A stretch of 64,000 bases of DNA, from NCBI GenBank assembly GCA_963726665.1, contig CAVSDW010000013.1:62001-126000 (forward strand). Reading direction: 5' to 3'. This stretch comes from RPQJ01 sp963726665. GTDB lineage: Bacteria > Pseudomonadota > Gammaproteobacteria > Steroidobacterales > Steroidobacteraceae. The notes beneath the pieces are model-generated. The model was not told where the DNA came from. It did not search any database and was given only the letters and a program-made list of their open reading frames with translations. Position numbers and translations under genes: made by a program. Position 1 is the first letter of the stretch, and each line of letters begins with the position of its first letter. Shown here in pieces: positions 9,050-18,336 of the stretch.

Positions 9050-9821
9050 ATGACATACCAGAGACTGCTGCTGGCACTGATCGCAGTGCCGCTCCTCGCC
9101 GGCGCCACCGCGCGCGCCGACGCGCCCGCAAAGGGAGCCGGCGGCGTCACCACGCCACGATCGACGGCAGGGTCGGACGAGGCGGCCGCTGCGGCGAGGG
9201 CGCCGCAGGAGGACGCAGCGCCGTTCAACATCCTCGGCAGCGAGGCAGCGCCCGTCGCCATCGTGGAGTTCAGCGACCTCCAGTGCCCGTACTGCGCGCG
9301 TTACGCGCTGCAGACGTTCCCGCAGATCAAGCGCGTCTACATTGACACGGGCAAGGTGCACTACGCCGCAATCGACTTCCCCTTGCCGATGCATGCCTAT
9401 GCCTTTCCGGCGGCAGTAGCCGCACGCTGCGCCGGCGAGCAGGGAAAGTACTGGCAATACCGCGAGGGGATCTTCGCAGCCCAGTCCCGGCTCGCGCCGG
9501 ATTCGTTCGATGCGCTGGCCTCGAAGCTGGGTCTCGATGTCGGGAAATTCGATTCCTGCCGCCGCGACGTCCGCCAGGACGCCAGGGTGCGCGAGGACCT
9601 GGCGATGGCGCGGCAGGACGGAATCACGCAGCACACCGTCCTTCATGATCGGCCGGGTCGTGGACGGAGAGTTCCAGGGCGAGGTGATCTCTGGCGCAAA
9701 GTCCTTCGAGGAGTTCGCGGCGAAGATCGACGCGCTGCTGCGCGGGCCCGCTAGCCGGGCTCAGAACATTCCGCTCGGGCCGGACTCCTTCGCAGCGCCG
9801 CTTCCGCGCGACTCGATGTAG
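9050..9821 (+). CDS. DsbA-family thiol-disulfide protein (frameshifted)
   Basis: A periplasmic thioredoxin-fold protein of about 256 residues. A signal peptide (residues 1-23) is followed by a low-complexity Ala-rich linker and then the fold, starting at APVAIVEFSDLQCPYC with the redox CPYC at residues 79-82. This is the DsbA/BdbD-like 'thioredoxin_4' type, which oxidises or isomerises cysteines in exported proteins. One extra base near 9629 (acgcagc) separates the two halves; removing it restores the cis-proline region GITSTPSFMIG. After correction the gene runs to a stop at 9821 and overlaps the 3' end of the convergent ilvB by about 60 bases. Confidence 0.75.
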
Positions 9822-11554
9822 TCGCCGGTGATCATCTCGTCGTAGGTCTGGCCCGGACCGACCATCGGGTAGACCCCTGCGTCGGGATCGATGATGACCT
9901 CGAGGAACGCCGGGCCGGCGAATTCGATGAACTCCTTCACCACGCGCGGCACGTCCTCCTTGCGATCGAGCCGCACCGCGAAGCGGAACCCGTCCGCCTG
10001 CGCGGCCTTGACGAAGTCCTTCTTGTGCAGCGACTTGTCGCTCGCCGACAGCCGGCCCTTGAAGAAGAGCTTCTGCCACTGCTTGACCATGCCGTCGCCG
10101 AAGTTGTTCAGCACCACGACCTTCACCGGCAGGTCATAGGTGGTGACCGTCTCGAGCTCGCCCAGGTTCATGCGCATGCTCGCGTCGCCGTCGACGTCGA
10201 TCACGAGGCGATCGCGGCGCGCGAACTGCGCACCGATCGCCGCCGGCAGCCCGAAGCCCATGGTGCCCATGCTGCCGGAGGTGAGCCACTGGCGCGGCCC
10301 GCGGAAGTCGAAGTACTGCGCGGCCCACATCTGGTGCTGGCCCACGCCGGTCGCGATGATCGCCTCGCCCTTCGTCAGGCGATTGATTTCCTCGATCACG
10401 TAATACGGCTGGATCAGCGCGCTCGCGCGGTCGTAGTTCATCGCGTGCTTCTGCCTGAGCGCGTCGACGTGCGCGCGCCACGCGGACCAGTCGCGGGAGA
10501 AACCCGTGCGCTTCGCGCTTCCACTCAGCGCCTCGAGCGCCGACGGCAGGAGCCCGACGTGGCTCCACTGCACGCGCTTCACCTTGTTGATCTCGGAGGC
10601 ATCCACGTCGATGTGCGCGATCCGCCTCGCGTTGGGCGCGAAGCGTTCCGGAACGCCGGCGACGCGGTCGTCGAAGCGCGCGCCGAGCGCGATCAGGAAA
10701 TCGCAGTCGTCCACCGCGTAGTTCGCAAAGGCCGTGCCATGCATGCCGAGCATGCGCATCGCGAGCGGGTGGGTCGTGTCGATGGCGCCGATGCCCATCA
10801 GCGTCGTGACGACGGGGATGCCGAGCTCGGTCGCAAAACGCCGCAACTCGTCTGCGCCGTTGCCGTTGATGACGCCGCCGCCCGCGTAGATGAGCGGCCG
10901 CTCGGACTCGCCGAGCATCGAGAGGAAGGCCTCCGCCTGCTCCACCGAGATCGCGCTCTTCTCGAGGCTCGCCATGCGGTGGCGGTACCCGCGCACGTCG
11001 AGGTGTCCCTCGCCCTTGAACGGACCCTGCCAGTTCTGCACGTCCTTCGGAACGTCGATCACCACCGGGCCGGGGCGGCCGGTCCGCGCGATCTCGAAAG
11101 CGGTGCGGACCGTCGCCTCGAGGCGCTCGGGATCGGTGACCAGGAAGCAGTGCTTGGCCACCGCGCCCATGATGTTGGAGACCGGCGCTTCCTGGAAACC
11201 GTCGCTGCCGATCGCAGCGGTGGGCACCTGGCCGCAGATGACGACGATGGGCACGGAGTCCGCCGCGCAGTCGCGGACCGGCGTGACCGTGTTGGTCGCA
11301 CCGGGGCCCGACGTAACCATGCACACGCCGACGCGGCCGCTGGCCCGCGCGTAGCCCGCCGCCATGAAGCCCGCGCCCTGCTCGTTCGCCGGCACGATGA
11401 GCGGCATCGGCGCGCCGCGGCCGGGCGCGGCCTCGGCCTGGTTGTGACGGAACACCGCGTCGTAGGTCGGCAGGATTGCGCCGCCGCTGTAACCGAAGAT
11501 GGTGTCCACGCCCTCGTCGGCGAGGACCTGCACGATGATGTCCGCGCCAGTCAT
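9761..11554 (-). CDS. ilvB: Acetolactate synthase, large (catalytic) subunit
   Basis: A 597-residue ThDP- and FAD-dependent enzyme that condenses pyruvate with pyruvate or 2-oxobutanoate for valine/leucine and isoleucine synthesis. The activating glutamate is in ANEQGAGF, the FAD region contains RFDDRVAG, and the ThDP/Mg motif starts at DVDGDASMRMN with the acetolactate-synthase hallmark GMVKQWQ. The start is the ATG at 11554 (MTGADIIVQ), matching homologues; the open frame extends 105 bases upstream without similarity. Its regulatory subunit ilvH is encoded on the opposite strand, diverging from the same intergenic region. Confidence 0.93.
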   Translation of the reverse strand: MTGADIIVQVLADEGVDTIFGYSGGAILPTYDAVFRHNQAEAAPGRGAPMPLIVPANEQGAGFMAAGYARASGRVGVCMVTSGPGATNTVTPVRDCAADSVPIVVICGQVPTAAIGSDGFQEAPVSNIMGAVAKHCFLVTDPERLEATVRTAFEIARTGRPGPVVIDVPKDVQNWQGPFKGEGHLDVRGYRHRMASLEKSAISVEQAEAFLSMLGESERPLIYAGGGVINGNGADELRRFATELGIPVVTTLMGIGAIDTTHPLAMRMLGMHGTAFANYAVDDCDFLIALGARFDDRVAGVPERFAPNARRIAHIDVDASEINKVKRVQWSHVGLLPSALEALSGSAKRTGFSRDWSAWRAHVDALRQKHAMNYDRASALIQPYYVIEEINRLTKGEAIIATGVGQHQMWAAQYFDFRGPRQWLTSGSMGTMGFGLPAAIGAQFARRDRLVIDVDGDASMRMNLGELETVTTYDLPVKVVVLNNFGDGMVKQWQKLFFKGRLSASDKSLHKKDFVKAAQADGFRFAVRLDRKEDVPRVVKEFIEFAGPAFLEVIIDPDAGVYPMVGPGQTYDEMITGDYIESRGSGAAKESGPSGMF

Positions 11555-11813
11555 GACCTGGCCGGCCCTGGGATGGGCGGCTCGACCCACGTCGGCGTGG
11601 CTCTGTTTCACAAGGAATCCTGCCTGGCGGAGTGCAAGAAAATTCGTGCTGCGGTGCAACGGAGACTAGCAGCCGCATCCGTACCCGTCCATCTAGGCGA
11701 GCCTCGGCCCATCCCCTATGCTTCCGATGGAACCGGGGCGACGGGCAAATCGCAAAAGGCTTTTAAATCAATTGCTTATGGATACACAGCCGGATCGATC
11801 CGCAGGCGGACCC

Positions 11814-11820
11814 AAGGTGA
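11814..11820 (+). promoter_or_regulatory. Ribosome binding site deciding the ilvH start
   Basis: The sequence AAGGTGA lies five bases before the ATG at 11826. It supports that start over the in-frame ATG at 11778, which has no comparable site and would add 16 residues absent from typical IlvH proteins. Confidence 0.6.
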
Positions 11821-11825
11821 AGAGC

Positions 11826-12320
11826 ATGCGCCACATCATTTCCGTCACGCTGCAGAACGAGGTCGGCGCCCTGAACCGCGTCGCAGGACTCTTCTCGACC
11901 CGCGGCTACAACATCGAGTCGCTGAGTGTGGCGCCGACCGACGACCCGTCGGTGTCGCGACTGACCGTGGTCACCACCGGCAGCGACGCGGTCATCCAGC
12001 AGATCTCGAACCAGCTGCTCAAGCTCGTGGACGTGGTGGACGTCGAGGACGTCACGCGCGAGGAGCATTTCGAGCGCGAACTGCTGCTGATCAAGGTCAA
12101 GGGCAAGCCGATGCTGGTCGGCTCGCTGTGGTCCGCGGCACAGCGCGCGGGCGGGCGCGTGCTCTGGGACGCCGCCGACAGCTTCACGATCGAGCTCACG
12201 AGCAACGAGGCGGAGATCAACCGCTTCATCGCCGAGGTCTCGAATTTCGGCGACGTGCTCGAGGTCGTGCGCTCGGGCGCGCTCGCCATCCAGAAGGGCA
12301 AGGAAATCCTCGAGTCCTGA
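11826..12320 (+). CDS. ilvH: Acetolactate synthase, small (regulatory) subunit
   Basis: A 164-residue regulatory subunit with an N-terminal ACT domain (HIISVTLQNEVGALNRVAGLF, with the feedback-inhibition region GYNIESLSV) and a C-terminal ALS-small domain beginning near residue 85. It stimulates IlvB and confers valine inhibition. The length equals that of E. coli IlvH (163). The expected ilvB-ilvH operon is split here: the two genes are divergent, separated by about 270 bases that must contain both promoters. Confidence 0.93.
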   Translation: MRHIISVTLQNEVGALNRVAGLFSTRGYNIESLSVAPTDDPSVSRLTVVTTGSDAVIQQISNQLLKLVDVVDVEDVTREEHFERELLLIKVKGKPMLVGSLWSAAQRAGGRVLWDAADSFTIELTSNEAEINRFIAEVSNFGDVLEVVRSGALAIQKGKEILES

Positions 12321-12383
12321 AAAGTGACTCGCAGTTCACGGCTCGTGACTGGTCGCGCCTGACGCCCGCGCTCAATCCGCGCG

Positions 12384-12857
12384 CTACGGCAGCGGCGACG
12401 TCCCCACGTAACCCTCGGCGAGCGCGGTAAGCGCGGCCCGGATCGCCGGCGGCACCGGCACGGGTCGCCGGGTGTTCGCATCCACGTAGACGTGCACGAA
12501 GCGCCCGATCGCGGCGGGCGCGGTCTCCTCGTTCCTGAAGAGCCCGATGCGGTACACGACACTCGAGTTGCCGAGCCTCTCGATCGCGAGCCCCGCGTGC
12601 ACCGTGTCCGGAAAGGAGAGCTCGCGCAGGAACCGGCAGCTCGTCTCGGCGACGATGCCGATCGCGGGCAGCTCGCGGACGTCGCAGCCGCTCGCCTCGA
12701 TCAGGTAGCCGTTCACCGCGGTGTCGAAATACGAGTAATAGACCACGTTGTTGACGTGGCCGTAGTGGTCGTTGTCCATCCAGCGCGTGGTGATGGTGCG
12801 CAGGACCGGGAATTCGCCACGCTGCTCGGGCAGGCGCTTGTCGCTCGTATCACTCAT
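12384..12857 (-). CDS. Acyl-CoA thioesterase, 4-hydroxybenzoyl-CoA thioesterase/YbgC type
   Basis: A 157-residue hotdog-fold protein. The active-site region WMDNDHYGHVNNVVYYSYFD contains the conserved Asp-x-x-x-H-V-N pattern of the 4HBT family, which hydrolyses acyl-CoA thioesters. The ATG at 12857 is preferred to one 93 bases upstream because the added residues are arginine-rich and resemble no family N-terminus. The substrate is unknown. Confidence 0.8.
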   Translation of the reverse strand: MSDTSDKRLPEQRGEFPVLRTITTRWMDNDHYGHVNNVVYYSYFDTAVNGYLIEASGCDVRELPAIGIVAETSCRFLRELSFPDTVHAGLAIERLGNSSVVYRIGLFRNEETAPAAIGRFVHVYVDANTRRPVPVPPAIRAALTALAEGYVGTSPLP

Positions 12858-13180
12858 TCGCGCTCTGCTCCGCCGTTCGCGCCGGGATGGCGGGGCGACA
12901 TTAGCCGGCGCAGGCGCGGCATGGAAGGGCTGCTTGATAGCAGGGGCCATTCAGTGCACGGGTGGCGAGCGGGTAAGCCTCGGCGCCGATGTGCGCGGGT
13001 GGCGACGGGCAAGCCTCGGCGAGACCGTCACGCGGCTCATGGACGCCGCGTGCGAGCCTACAGGGATGTACTCTGCGGCGTGTCTCGCCGAGGTCCATCC
13101 CGCACCGCTCGCGCATCCAGGCTCTCCGCTGCATCACGCGTCCTTCGACGCACGCCGAGCGTCGGGCTATTCTTCCGCGC
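12858..13180 (+). other. Intergenic region with a short direct repeat and an inverted repeat
   Basis: No gene is visible in this 323-base gap between the thioesterase and alcohol dehydrogenase starts. It contains two near-identical copies of a 26-27 base unit, at 12959-12985 and 12996-13021, differing by one substitution and one indel. A perfect 12-base inverted repeat (CCTCGGCGAGAC at 13014-13025 and its complement at 13082-13093) begins inside the second copy. Both promoters must lie here, but I cannot pick convincing -35/-10 boxes. Confidence 0.5.
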
Positions 13181-14309
13181 ATGCGAATCAAGGCAGCGGT
13201 ATTGCGTGAAATCGGCCGGCCGGCGCCCTACGCGTCGTCGCGCCCGCTCGTCATCGAAGACCTGCAGCTCGACCCGCCCGGCGCGGGCGAGGTGCTGGTG
13301 CGCATCCGCGCCGCGGGGCTCTGCCACTCCGACCTGTCCGTGATCGACGGCAACCGGCCACGGCCACTGCCCATGGTCCTCGGCCACGAGGTTGCCGGCG
13401 TCGTGGAAGTACTGGGCGCCGGACGTGTCCGGCCTGGCGGTGGGCGACCACGTGGTCGCGGCCTTCGTGCCGAGCTGCGGCCACTGCGAGCCGTGCGACG
13501 CAGGCCGTCCGGCGCTCTGCGAGCCGGGATTCGCGGCGAACAGGGCCGGGACACTGCTCTCGGGGTCGCGGCGGCTGCACGACGCCGAGCGCGAAGTCCA
13601 CCATCACCTCGGTGTCTCGGGATTCGCCGATCACGCCGTGCTCGCCGCGAATTCGCTGGTGAGGGTGCCACCAGACCTGCCTTTCGCGGAAGCTGCTCTC
13701 TTCGGCTGCGCCGTGATCACCGGCGTGGGCGCGGTGGTCAACACCGCGGCGATGCCGCGCGGTGCGTCGGTTGCCGTGGTCGGGCTGGGCGGCGTGGGCC
13801 TCGCGTCGCTGCTGGCCGCACGCATGCTCGAGTCCTCACAGATCGTCGCCGTCGACATGAACGACGCGAAGCTTGCCGTCGCACGCGAGTTCGGCGCCAC
13901 GGCCACGGTCAATGCCGCGGACCCGGACGCCGCGGATCGGATCCACGAACTCACGCGCGGCGGCGTCGCCTACGCGTTCGAGATGGCGGGCTCGGCCAGG
14001 GCGCTCGAGCTCGCCTATCGCATCACCCGCCGCGGCGGCACGACCGTGAGCGCCGGCCTCTCGCACCCCGACCAGCGAATGAGCCTCCCGCACCTCAGTC
14101 TCGTGGCCGAGGAGCGCACGCTCAAGGGCAGCTACCTCGGCAGCTGCGTCCCTTCGCGCGACATCCCGCGCTACATAGAGTGGTATCGCGCAGGAAGGCT
14201 GCCCGTGAACCGGCTCCTGAGCGAGCGCATCCGTCTCGACGACATCAATGGCGCGTTCGACCGGCTCGCGGCGGGCGCATCGATCCGCCAGGTGGTCGAG
14301 ATCTCATGA
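13181..14309 (+). CDS. Zinc-dependent alcohol dehydrogenase (MDR family, frameshifted)
   Basis: A medium-chain dehydrogenase of about 375 residues. The catalytic zinc site is indicated by AAGLCHSDL and VLGHEVAG, and the structural zinc site by SCGHCEPC plus a further cysteine (PALCEPG). The cofactor-binding Rossmann motif is VVGLGGVGL. The class III-like layout suggests oxidation of an alcohol or aldehyde adduct with NAD. One extra base around 13424 splits the frame between VEVLGA and VSGLAVGDHV; deleting it restores a full-length enzyme. The stop overlaps the start of the CIA30 gene (ATGA), so they form an operon. Confidence 0.8.
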
Positions 14310-14839
14310 CGGCCGAGGCCGGCGGAGCAGCCCCGAAGCGGGCAGTGCTGCTGGATTTCGAAGACGCAGCGGATTTCTCGTCGTGGACGCCCGTCAACGA
14401 CGTGGTCATGGGCGGCGTTTCGCGCAGCACGTTCACGCCGGCGGAGCCCGGGACCGCGCGATTCGCCGGCACGGTATCGCTCGAGAACTCCGGCGGCTTC
14501 GCGTCGGTGAGGACCGCGCCGCGCGCATGGAATGCGGCCGGTGCGCACGCGTTCCTGCTGCGCGTCCTCGGGGACGGCCGGACGTACAAGTTCACCGTTC
14601 GCACCGACGACGGCTTCGATGGCATCCAGTACCAGTCACGGTTCACGCCGCCGGCCGGCGAGTGGTGCGAGATCCGGCTTCCGCTGGATTCTTTCGCAGC
14701 GACGTTCCGCGGACGCGTCGTGCCCGGCGCGGCGCGCCTGGACCCCGGGCGGGCCCGGGCGGTGGGCCTCATGATCAGCGACCGGCAGGCGGGCGCCTTC
14801 GACCTTCTCGTCGACTGGATCGCGGTCGAGGTGACCTGA
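14306..14839 (+). CDS. CIA30 family protein
   Basis: A 177-residue protein of the CIA30 (complex I intermediate-associated protein 30) family, a galactose-binding-like beta-sandwich. Recognisable features are FSSWTPVNDVVMGGVS, the FAGTVSLENSGGFASVR strand pair, the KFTVRTDDGFDGIQYQ segment and the C-terminal GLMISDRQAG-FDLLVDWI. Bacterial members have no firm biochemical role; the eukaryotic relative helps assemble respiratory complex I. It is translationally coupled to the upstream alcohol dehydrogenase. No signal peptide is visible, so it is probably cytoplasmic. Confidence 0.8.
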   Translation: MTAEAGGAAPKRAVLLDFEDAADFSSWTPVNDVVMGGVSRSTFTPAEPGTARFAGTVSLENSGGFASVRTAPRAWNAAGAHAFLLRVLGDGRTYKFTVRTDDGFDGIQYQSRFTPPAGEWCEIRLPLDSFAATFRGRVVPGAARLDPGRARAVGLMISDRQAGAFDLLVDWIAVEVT

Positions 14840-14887
14840 CTGCGTCGCCCGGGTTCGGCCGGGCGGTTCGCCGCGATTGCCCCGCGC

Positions 14888-16535
14888 CTAGAAACTCTGG
14901 CTCGTCTCGACGATGAGCTGCACGCTGTCGATGTCGTTGCCGCCGTCCAGCGGAAACGCGAGATCGATGTGCACGACGTTGCCGAACGCAGAGCGGCTCG
15001 ACCCGAGCCTCAACCCGAAGCCGACGTCCTTCAGCATCCCCAGGCTCGTCTCGCCCGTCACGTCGCGGCCCCAGGTGCGACCCATGTCGAAGAACACCGC
15101 GCCGCCGACGTGGAACAACCGGAACGGGTACCAGTTCGTGTAGTAGCGCTGCTCGAGCGTAAGCAGCGCCTTCGCCGTGCCCGCCTGGTAGCGCAGCGGA
15201 TAGCCACGCAGCCCGGTGTCTCCGCCCAGCGTGAGCTGCTGGTCCTCGTCCAGGTCCTGCGTCAGCGGTGCCCGAGAGGTTCGCGAAGAACTTGCTGCGC
15301 GCCGACGTCGCGAGGTAGTAGCGCGACTCGGCCCCCAGGATCCCGTTCCTGATCCCGCCGTGCTCGTAGCGCCCGGACACCCACGCGGAACCGAACAGCG
15401 ACTGCCGCGTGCCGAACTCGGCGCCGTGCTTCGCGAAGGCCGACAACAGGACCGCGTCCGTCTTCGAGCCCAGGGCCTCGCTCGCGTAGCCGAGGCGCGC
15501 CCAGCCGTTGAAGCCGAGGAGCACGTCCTCGGTGCGCAGGATCTGGTCCAGGTTCACGCGCTCCACGAAGGCGTCCTGCACCCGCTCGAAGCCGATCCAC
15601 GGGTATACGAACTTCCGGTCGGGCGGCAGTGGGCCGCCGAGCGGCTTGCCCGGCTCCGGCTCGAACTCCGCCTCCTGCCAGGTCGCGCCCAGCGTCCAGC
15701 GGTCGGCCCAGCCGTCCACGAGGCCGCGCGACCAGCCGCCGTTCGCCTCGTAGCGCTGTTCGTGCGCCCTGAATTCACCGACTTTCTTGCCGAGCTCGTA
15801 ACGGTCGTCGATGTAATGGCTGTTCAGAAGCGACGTTCCCGCCGCCCACCGCGTGTCCAGCGAGTAGAACGGCCTCTCGACCGTAAAGAACTCCGAGTTG
15901 CCGTCGTCGGCATCGCTGTAGAAGGCGGCCAGGCGTGTGAAGCTCTCCAGGAAATGCGGGTCGACGTAGTGCAGCGTCCACGCAGTGCTGTCCACGTCGC
16001 TGTCCCACGCCACCTCGACCTTCTGCCCGGTTCCGAGCAGGTTCTCCTCCTGCACGTGGATGTTGGTTGCGTTTTTCCCGCCCGAGCGGCCGAAGTTGAA
16101 GCCGGGATTCAGCGTCCACACGTCCTTGCTTCTGACCTCGAGGTCCACGGTGTGGCCGTCGAAGGCGACCGGGACGATCTGCGCGTCGTAGAGGTAGTCG
16201 TTCTTGCGCAGGAATCGCTCGTTTTCCTGGATGAGCCGTGCGTCGTAGGGATCGCCGGTCTTGAACATCAGCTGGCCGCGGATCACCGCAGCACGCGTGT
16301 TGATGTGCAGCTTGTTCGCGGTGCGGTACAGCCAGCCACTTTCGCCGGGAATGGACGGGTCGAAGATATCGGCCGGGATCACGACGATCCGGCCGATGAC
16401 GGCGCCCTGGGCCTCGAGTTCCGCGGGCGACGGGATCACGGCCTGTTCCGGCGCCGCAAACGCGGCGCCCGCGAAGCAGGCGAGCAGCCACGCCGCGCGG
16501 CCTGCAATGCCGCGCGTCCTGGTTGCCGTACTCAC
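14888..16535 (-). CDS. BamA/TamA-like outer-membrane surface antigen (D15) protein (frameshifted)
   Basis: An outer-membrane beta-barrel of about 548 residues. A signal peptide ends near AGAAFA, followed by a POTRA-like region (GDPYDARLIQENERFLRKNDYLYDAQI) and a long barrel rich in alternating aromatic residues. The last residues (ETSQSF) give the C-terminal phenylalanine used for barrel insertion. The start is a GTG at 16535, giving a good signal peptide; no ATG fits. One extra base near 15272 breaks the barrel frame, and the correct continuation includes LTQDLDEDQQLTLGGDTGLR and FFDMGRTWG. The role may be membrane-protein insertion or secretion; as a single POTRA-type protein it is not the main BamA. 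Confidence 0.75.
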
Positions 16536-16545
16536 CGTGCCCCCG

Positions 16546-17520
16546 CTACGGAATGAGGACCGTCGATCCGACGGTGCGCCTCGCCTCGAGGTCGCGGTGG
16601 GCCTGCGCCACGTCCGTGAGCGCGTGTGTCTGCCCGATCTCGATGCGCACGACGCCGCGCCCGATGACGTCGAAGAGCTCGCGCGCCGCGCGCACGAGTT
16701 CGGTCCTCCGAGCGATGTAGTGGAAGAGCGTCGGCCGCGTGAGGAAGAGCGAGCCGCGCTTCGCGAGCTCGAGCGGCTGGATGGCCGGCACCGGCCCCGA
16801 TGCATTGCCGTAGGTCACCATGAGCCCGAGCGGTCGCAGCGAGTCGAGCGAGGCGAAGAACGTGTCCTTGCCGATGGAATCGTAGACGACGTCGGCGCCC
16901 CGGCCTCCCGAGATCTCGCGGACCCTCGCGGCCAGGTCGTCACGGCCGAGCACCAGCGCGTGGTGACAACCGTGGGCACGCGCGTTTGCCGCCTTGGCAT
17001 CGCTGCCGACCACGCCGATCACGGTCGCGCCCAGGTGACGCGCCCACTGCGAGGCGATCAGGCCGACGCCGCCCGAGGCCGCGTGGACCACGACGGTGTC
17101 GCCCTTCTTCACGCGGTGCGTGCGACGGAGCAGGAACTGCGCCGTGAGGCCCTTCAACATGGCAGCGGCCGCGAGCCGGTCGCTCACGCCATCCGGGATC
17201 TTCACCAGCCGATCCGCCGCGACGACGCGGTGCTGCGCATAGGCGCCCGGCTGGGCGGAGACGTAGGCGACGCGGTCGCCCACGGCAAGGCCCCGCACCC
17301 CGGGGCCCAACGCCTCGATCGCGCCCGCGCCCTCGCGGCCGAGCCCCGTCGGCAGCGCGTTGGGATACAGGCCCGTGCGCTCGTAGACGTCGATGAAGTT
17401 GAGGCCGACCGCCGTCTGGCGGACCAGCGCCTCGCCCGGGCCTGGCTCACCCGGGTCGCAGGGCTGCCACTGCATGACCTCGGGTCCGCCGAAGGCGTGG
17501 ATGCGGATGGCGTGCGACAT
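16546..17520 (-). CDS. qor: NADPH:quinone oxidoreductase, zeta-crystallin type
   Basis: A zinc-free medium-chain reductase of 324 residues. The N-terminal region has the quinone-reductase pattern NFIDVYERTGLYP, and the nucleotide-binding segment VVHAASGGVGLIASQWARHLGA matches the NADPH-specific QorA branch. It performs one-electron reduction of quinones with NADPH. No cysteine cluster for structural zinc is present, as expected. It lies 10 bases downstream of the outer-membrane gene's start on the same strand; the order is qor then the barrel gene, so the two may share a transcript. Confidence 0.88.
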   Translation of the reverse strand: MSHAIRIHAFGGPEVMQWQPCDPGEPGPGEALVRQTAVGLNFIDVYERTGLYPNALPTGLGREGAGAIEALGPGVRGLAVGDRVAYVSAQPGAYAQHRVVAADRLVKIPDGVSDRLAAAAMLKGLTAQFLLRRTHRVKKGDTVVVHAASGGVGLIASQWARHLGATVIGVVGSDAKAANARAHGCHHALVLGRDDLAARVREISGGRGADVVYDSIGKDTFFASLDSLRPLGLMVTYGNASGPVPAIQPLELAKRGSLFLTRPTLFHYIARRTELVRAARELFDVIGRGVVRIEIGQTHALTDVAQAHRDLEARRTVGSTVLIP

Positions 17521-17526
17521 GAAGAA

Positions 17527-17641
17527 AGCGGTTAGTGACTAGCGGTTAGCGGATAGTGAAGAACGCGGGCGCGCCGAGCAACCGCGCTATTCCACTATCC
17601 GCTATCCTGCTAACCGCTAACCGCTAGTCACTATCCGCTTT
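17527..17641. repeat. Palindromic repeat family 1, copy A
   Basis: An imperfect inverted repeat built from the units GCGGTTAG, GCGGATAG and TAGTGAC. The left arm spans about 17527-17558 and the right arm 17594-17641; the right arm carries an extra unit, so the hairpin is asymmetric. It lies between the ferredoxin and quinone oxidoreductase genes and contains the last codons and stop of the ferredoxin. A second, nearly perfect copy is at 37241-37325. Confidence 0.75.
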
Positions 17642-17993
17642 CCCCAGGGGCGCCTGCGCGATCACCAAGTTCCTCCGCCGGCCGGCCGTGCAGCAGGTGC
17701 TCGTCGACGATACGGTCGAGGTTCTCGGGGGTGCAATCGCGGTACCAGGTGCCGTCGGGGTAAACGACCGCAATCGGCCCCGAGACGCACACGCGCAGGC
17801 AATCGGCCTTGGTGCGGAGCACGCCGCCCGCAGCCTCCTGAAACCCGGGCTCCGCGAGGCGGCGCTTCAGGTGCTCCCAGCTCCGCAGCGCCTCGTCCCG
17901 ATGGGCGCACTTTCCGCCCACGCAGAGGAACACGTGCCGCGACTGCCGGCCGAGAGCGAGTTTCCCGAGGGCGCTTTCGAGCGTGTCGGGCAA
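17631..17993 (-). CDS. Thioredoxin-like [2Fe-2S] ferredoxin
   Basis: A 120-residue thioredoxin-like [2Fe-2S] ferredoxin. The core reads HVFLCVGGKCA at the N-terminal cysteines and TKADCLRVCVSGP at the C-terminal pair, followed by the family's VVYPDGTWYRDCTPENLDRI ending. No ATG is available. A TTG at 17993, four bases after the glnK stop, gives a sensible length, and the long upstream open frame is glnK in another frame. Its location directly behind glnK suggests a role in a nitrogen- or redox-responsive electron path. The final residues Ser-Gly and the stop are encoded by the palindromic repeat. Confidence 0.72.
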   Translation of the reverse strand: MPDTLESALGKLALGRQSRHVFLCVGGKCAHRDEALRSWEHLKRRLAEPGFQEAAGGVLRTKADCLRVCVSGPIAVVYPDGTWYRDCTPENLDRIVDEHLLHGRPAEELGDRAGAPGESG

Positions 17994-17997
17994 GCCG

Positions 17998-18336
17998 TCA
18001 GAGTGCCTGGTCGTCCGATTCGCCAGTGCGGATGCGGATGGCACGCTCCAGGTCGGATATGAAGATCTTGCCGTCGCCGACCTTCCCGGTCCGCGCAGCC
18101 CCGACGATGGCCTCGATGACCTGGTCGACGAGTCCGTCCTTGACCGCGACTTCGATGCGGGTCTTCGGCACGAAGTCCACCACGTATTCGGCGCCACGAT
18201 ACAACTCGGTGTGGCCCCGCTGCCGCCCGAAGCCCTTGACCTCCGTGACCGTCATGCCGGACACGCCGAGTTCCGACAGTGCGGCGCGCACGTCGTCCAG
18301 CTTGAAGGGTTTGATGATTGCGCTGATCAGCTTCAT
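17998..18336 (-). CDS. glnK: Nitrogen regulatory PII protein
   Basis: A 112-residue PII signal protein. The T-loop GHTELYRGAEY carries the uridylylated Tyr51, and the GKIGDGK-type motif (TGKVGDGKIF) binds ATP. PII proteins sense 2-oxoglutarate and glutamine and control AmtB, glutamine synthetase adenylylation and NtrB. No amtB is adjacent, so glnB is possible, but the sigma-54-type promoter directly upstream favours a nitrogen-regulated glnK. The next gene, a ferredoxin, starts four bases after the stop. Confidence 0.9.
   Translation of the reverse strand: MKLISAIIKPFKLDDVRAALSELGVSGMTVTEVKGFGRQRGHTELYRGAEYVVDFVPKTRIEVAVKDGLVDQVIEAIVGAARTGKVGDGKIFISDLERAIRIRTGESDDQAL

Noticed and set aside
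12321..12383. Repeated GTGACT words after ilvH
   Set aside because: They are two short words only, with no symmetric arms, and are not clearly a terminator or a member of either palindrome family.
10025..12430. Open frame of 801 codons on the plus strand
   Set aside because: It is a shadow of ilvB and, after 11.7 kb, of ilvH in another frame; it has no recognisable domain.
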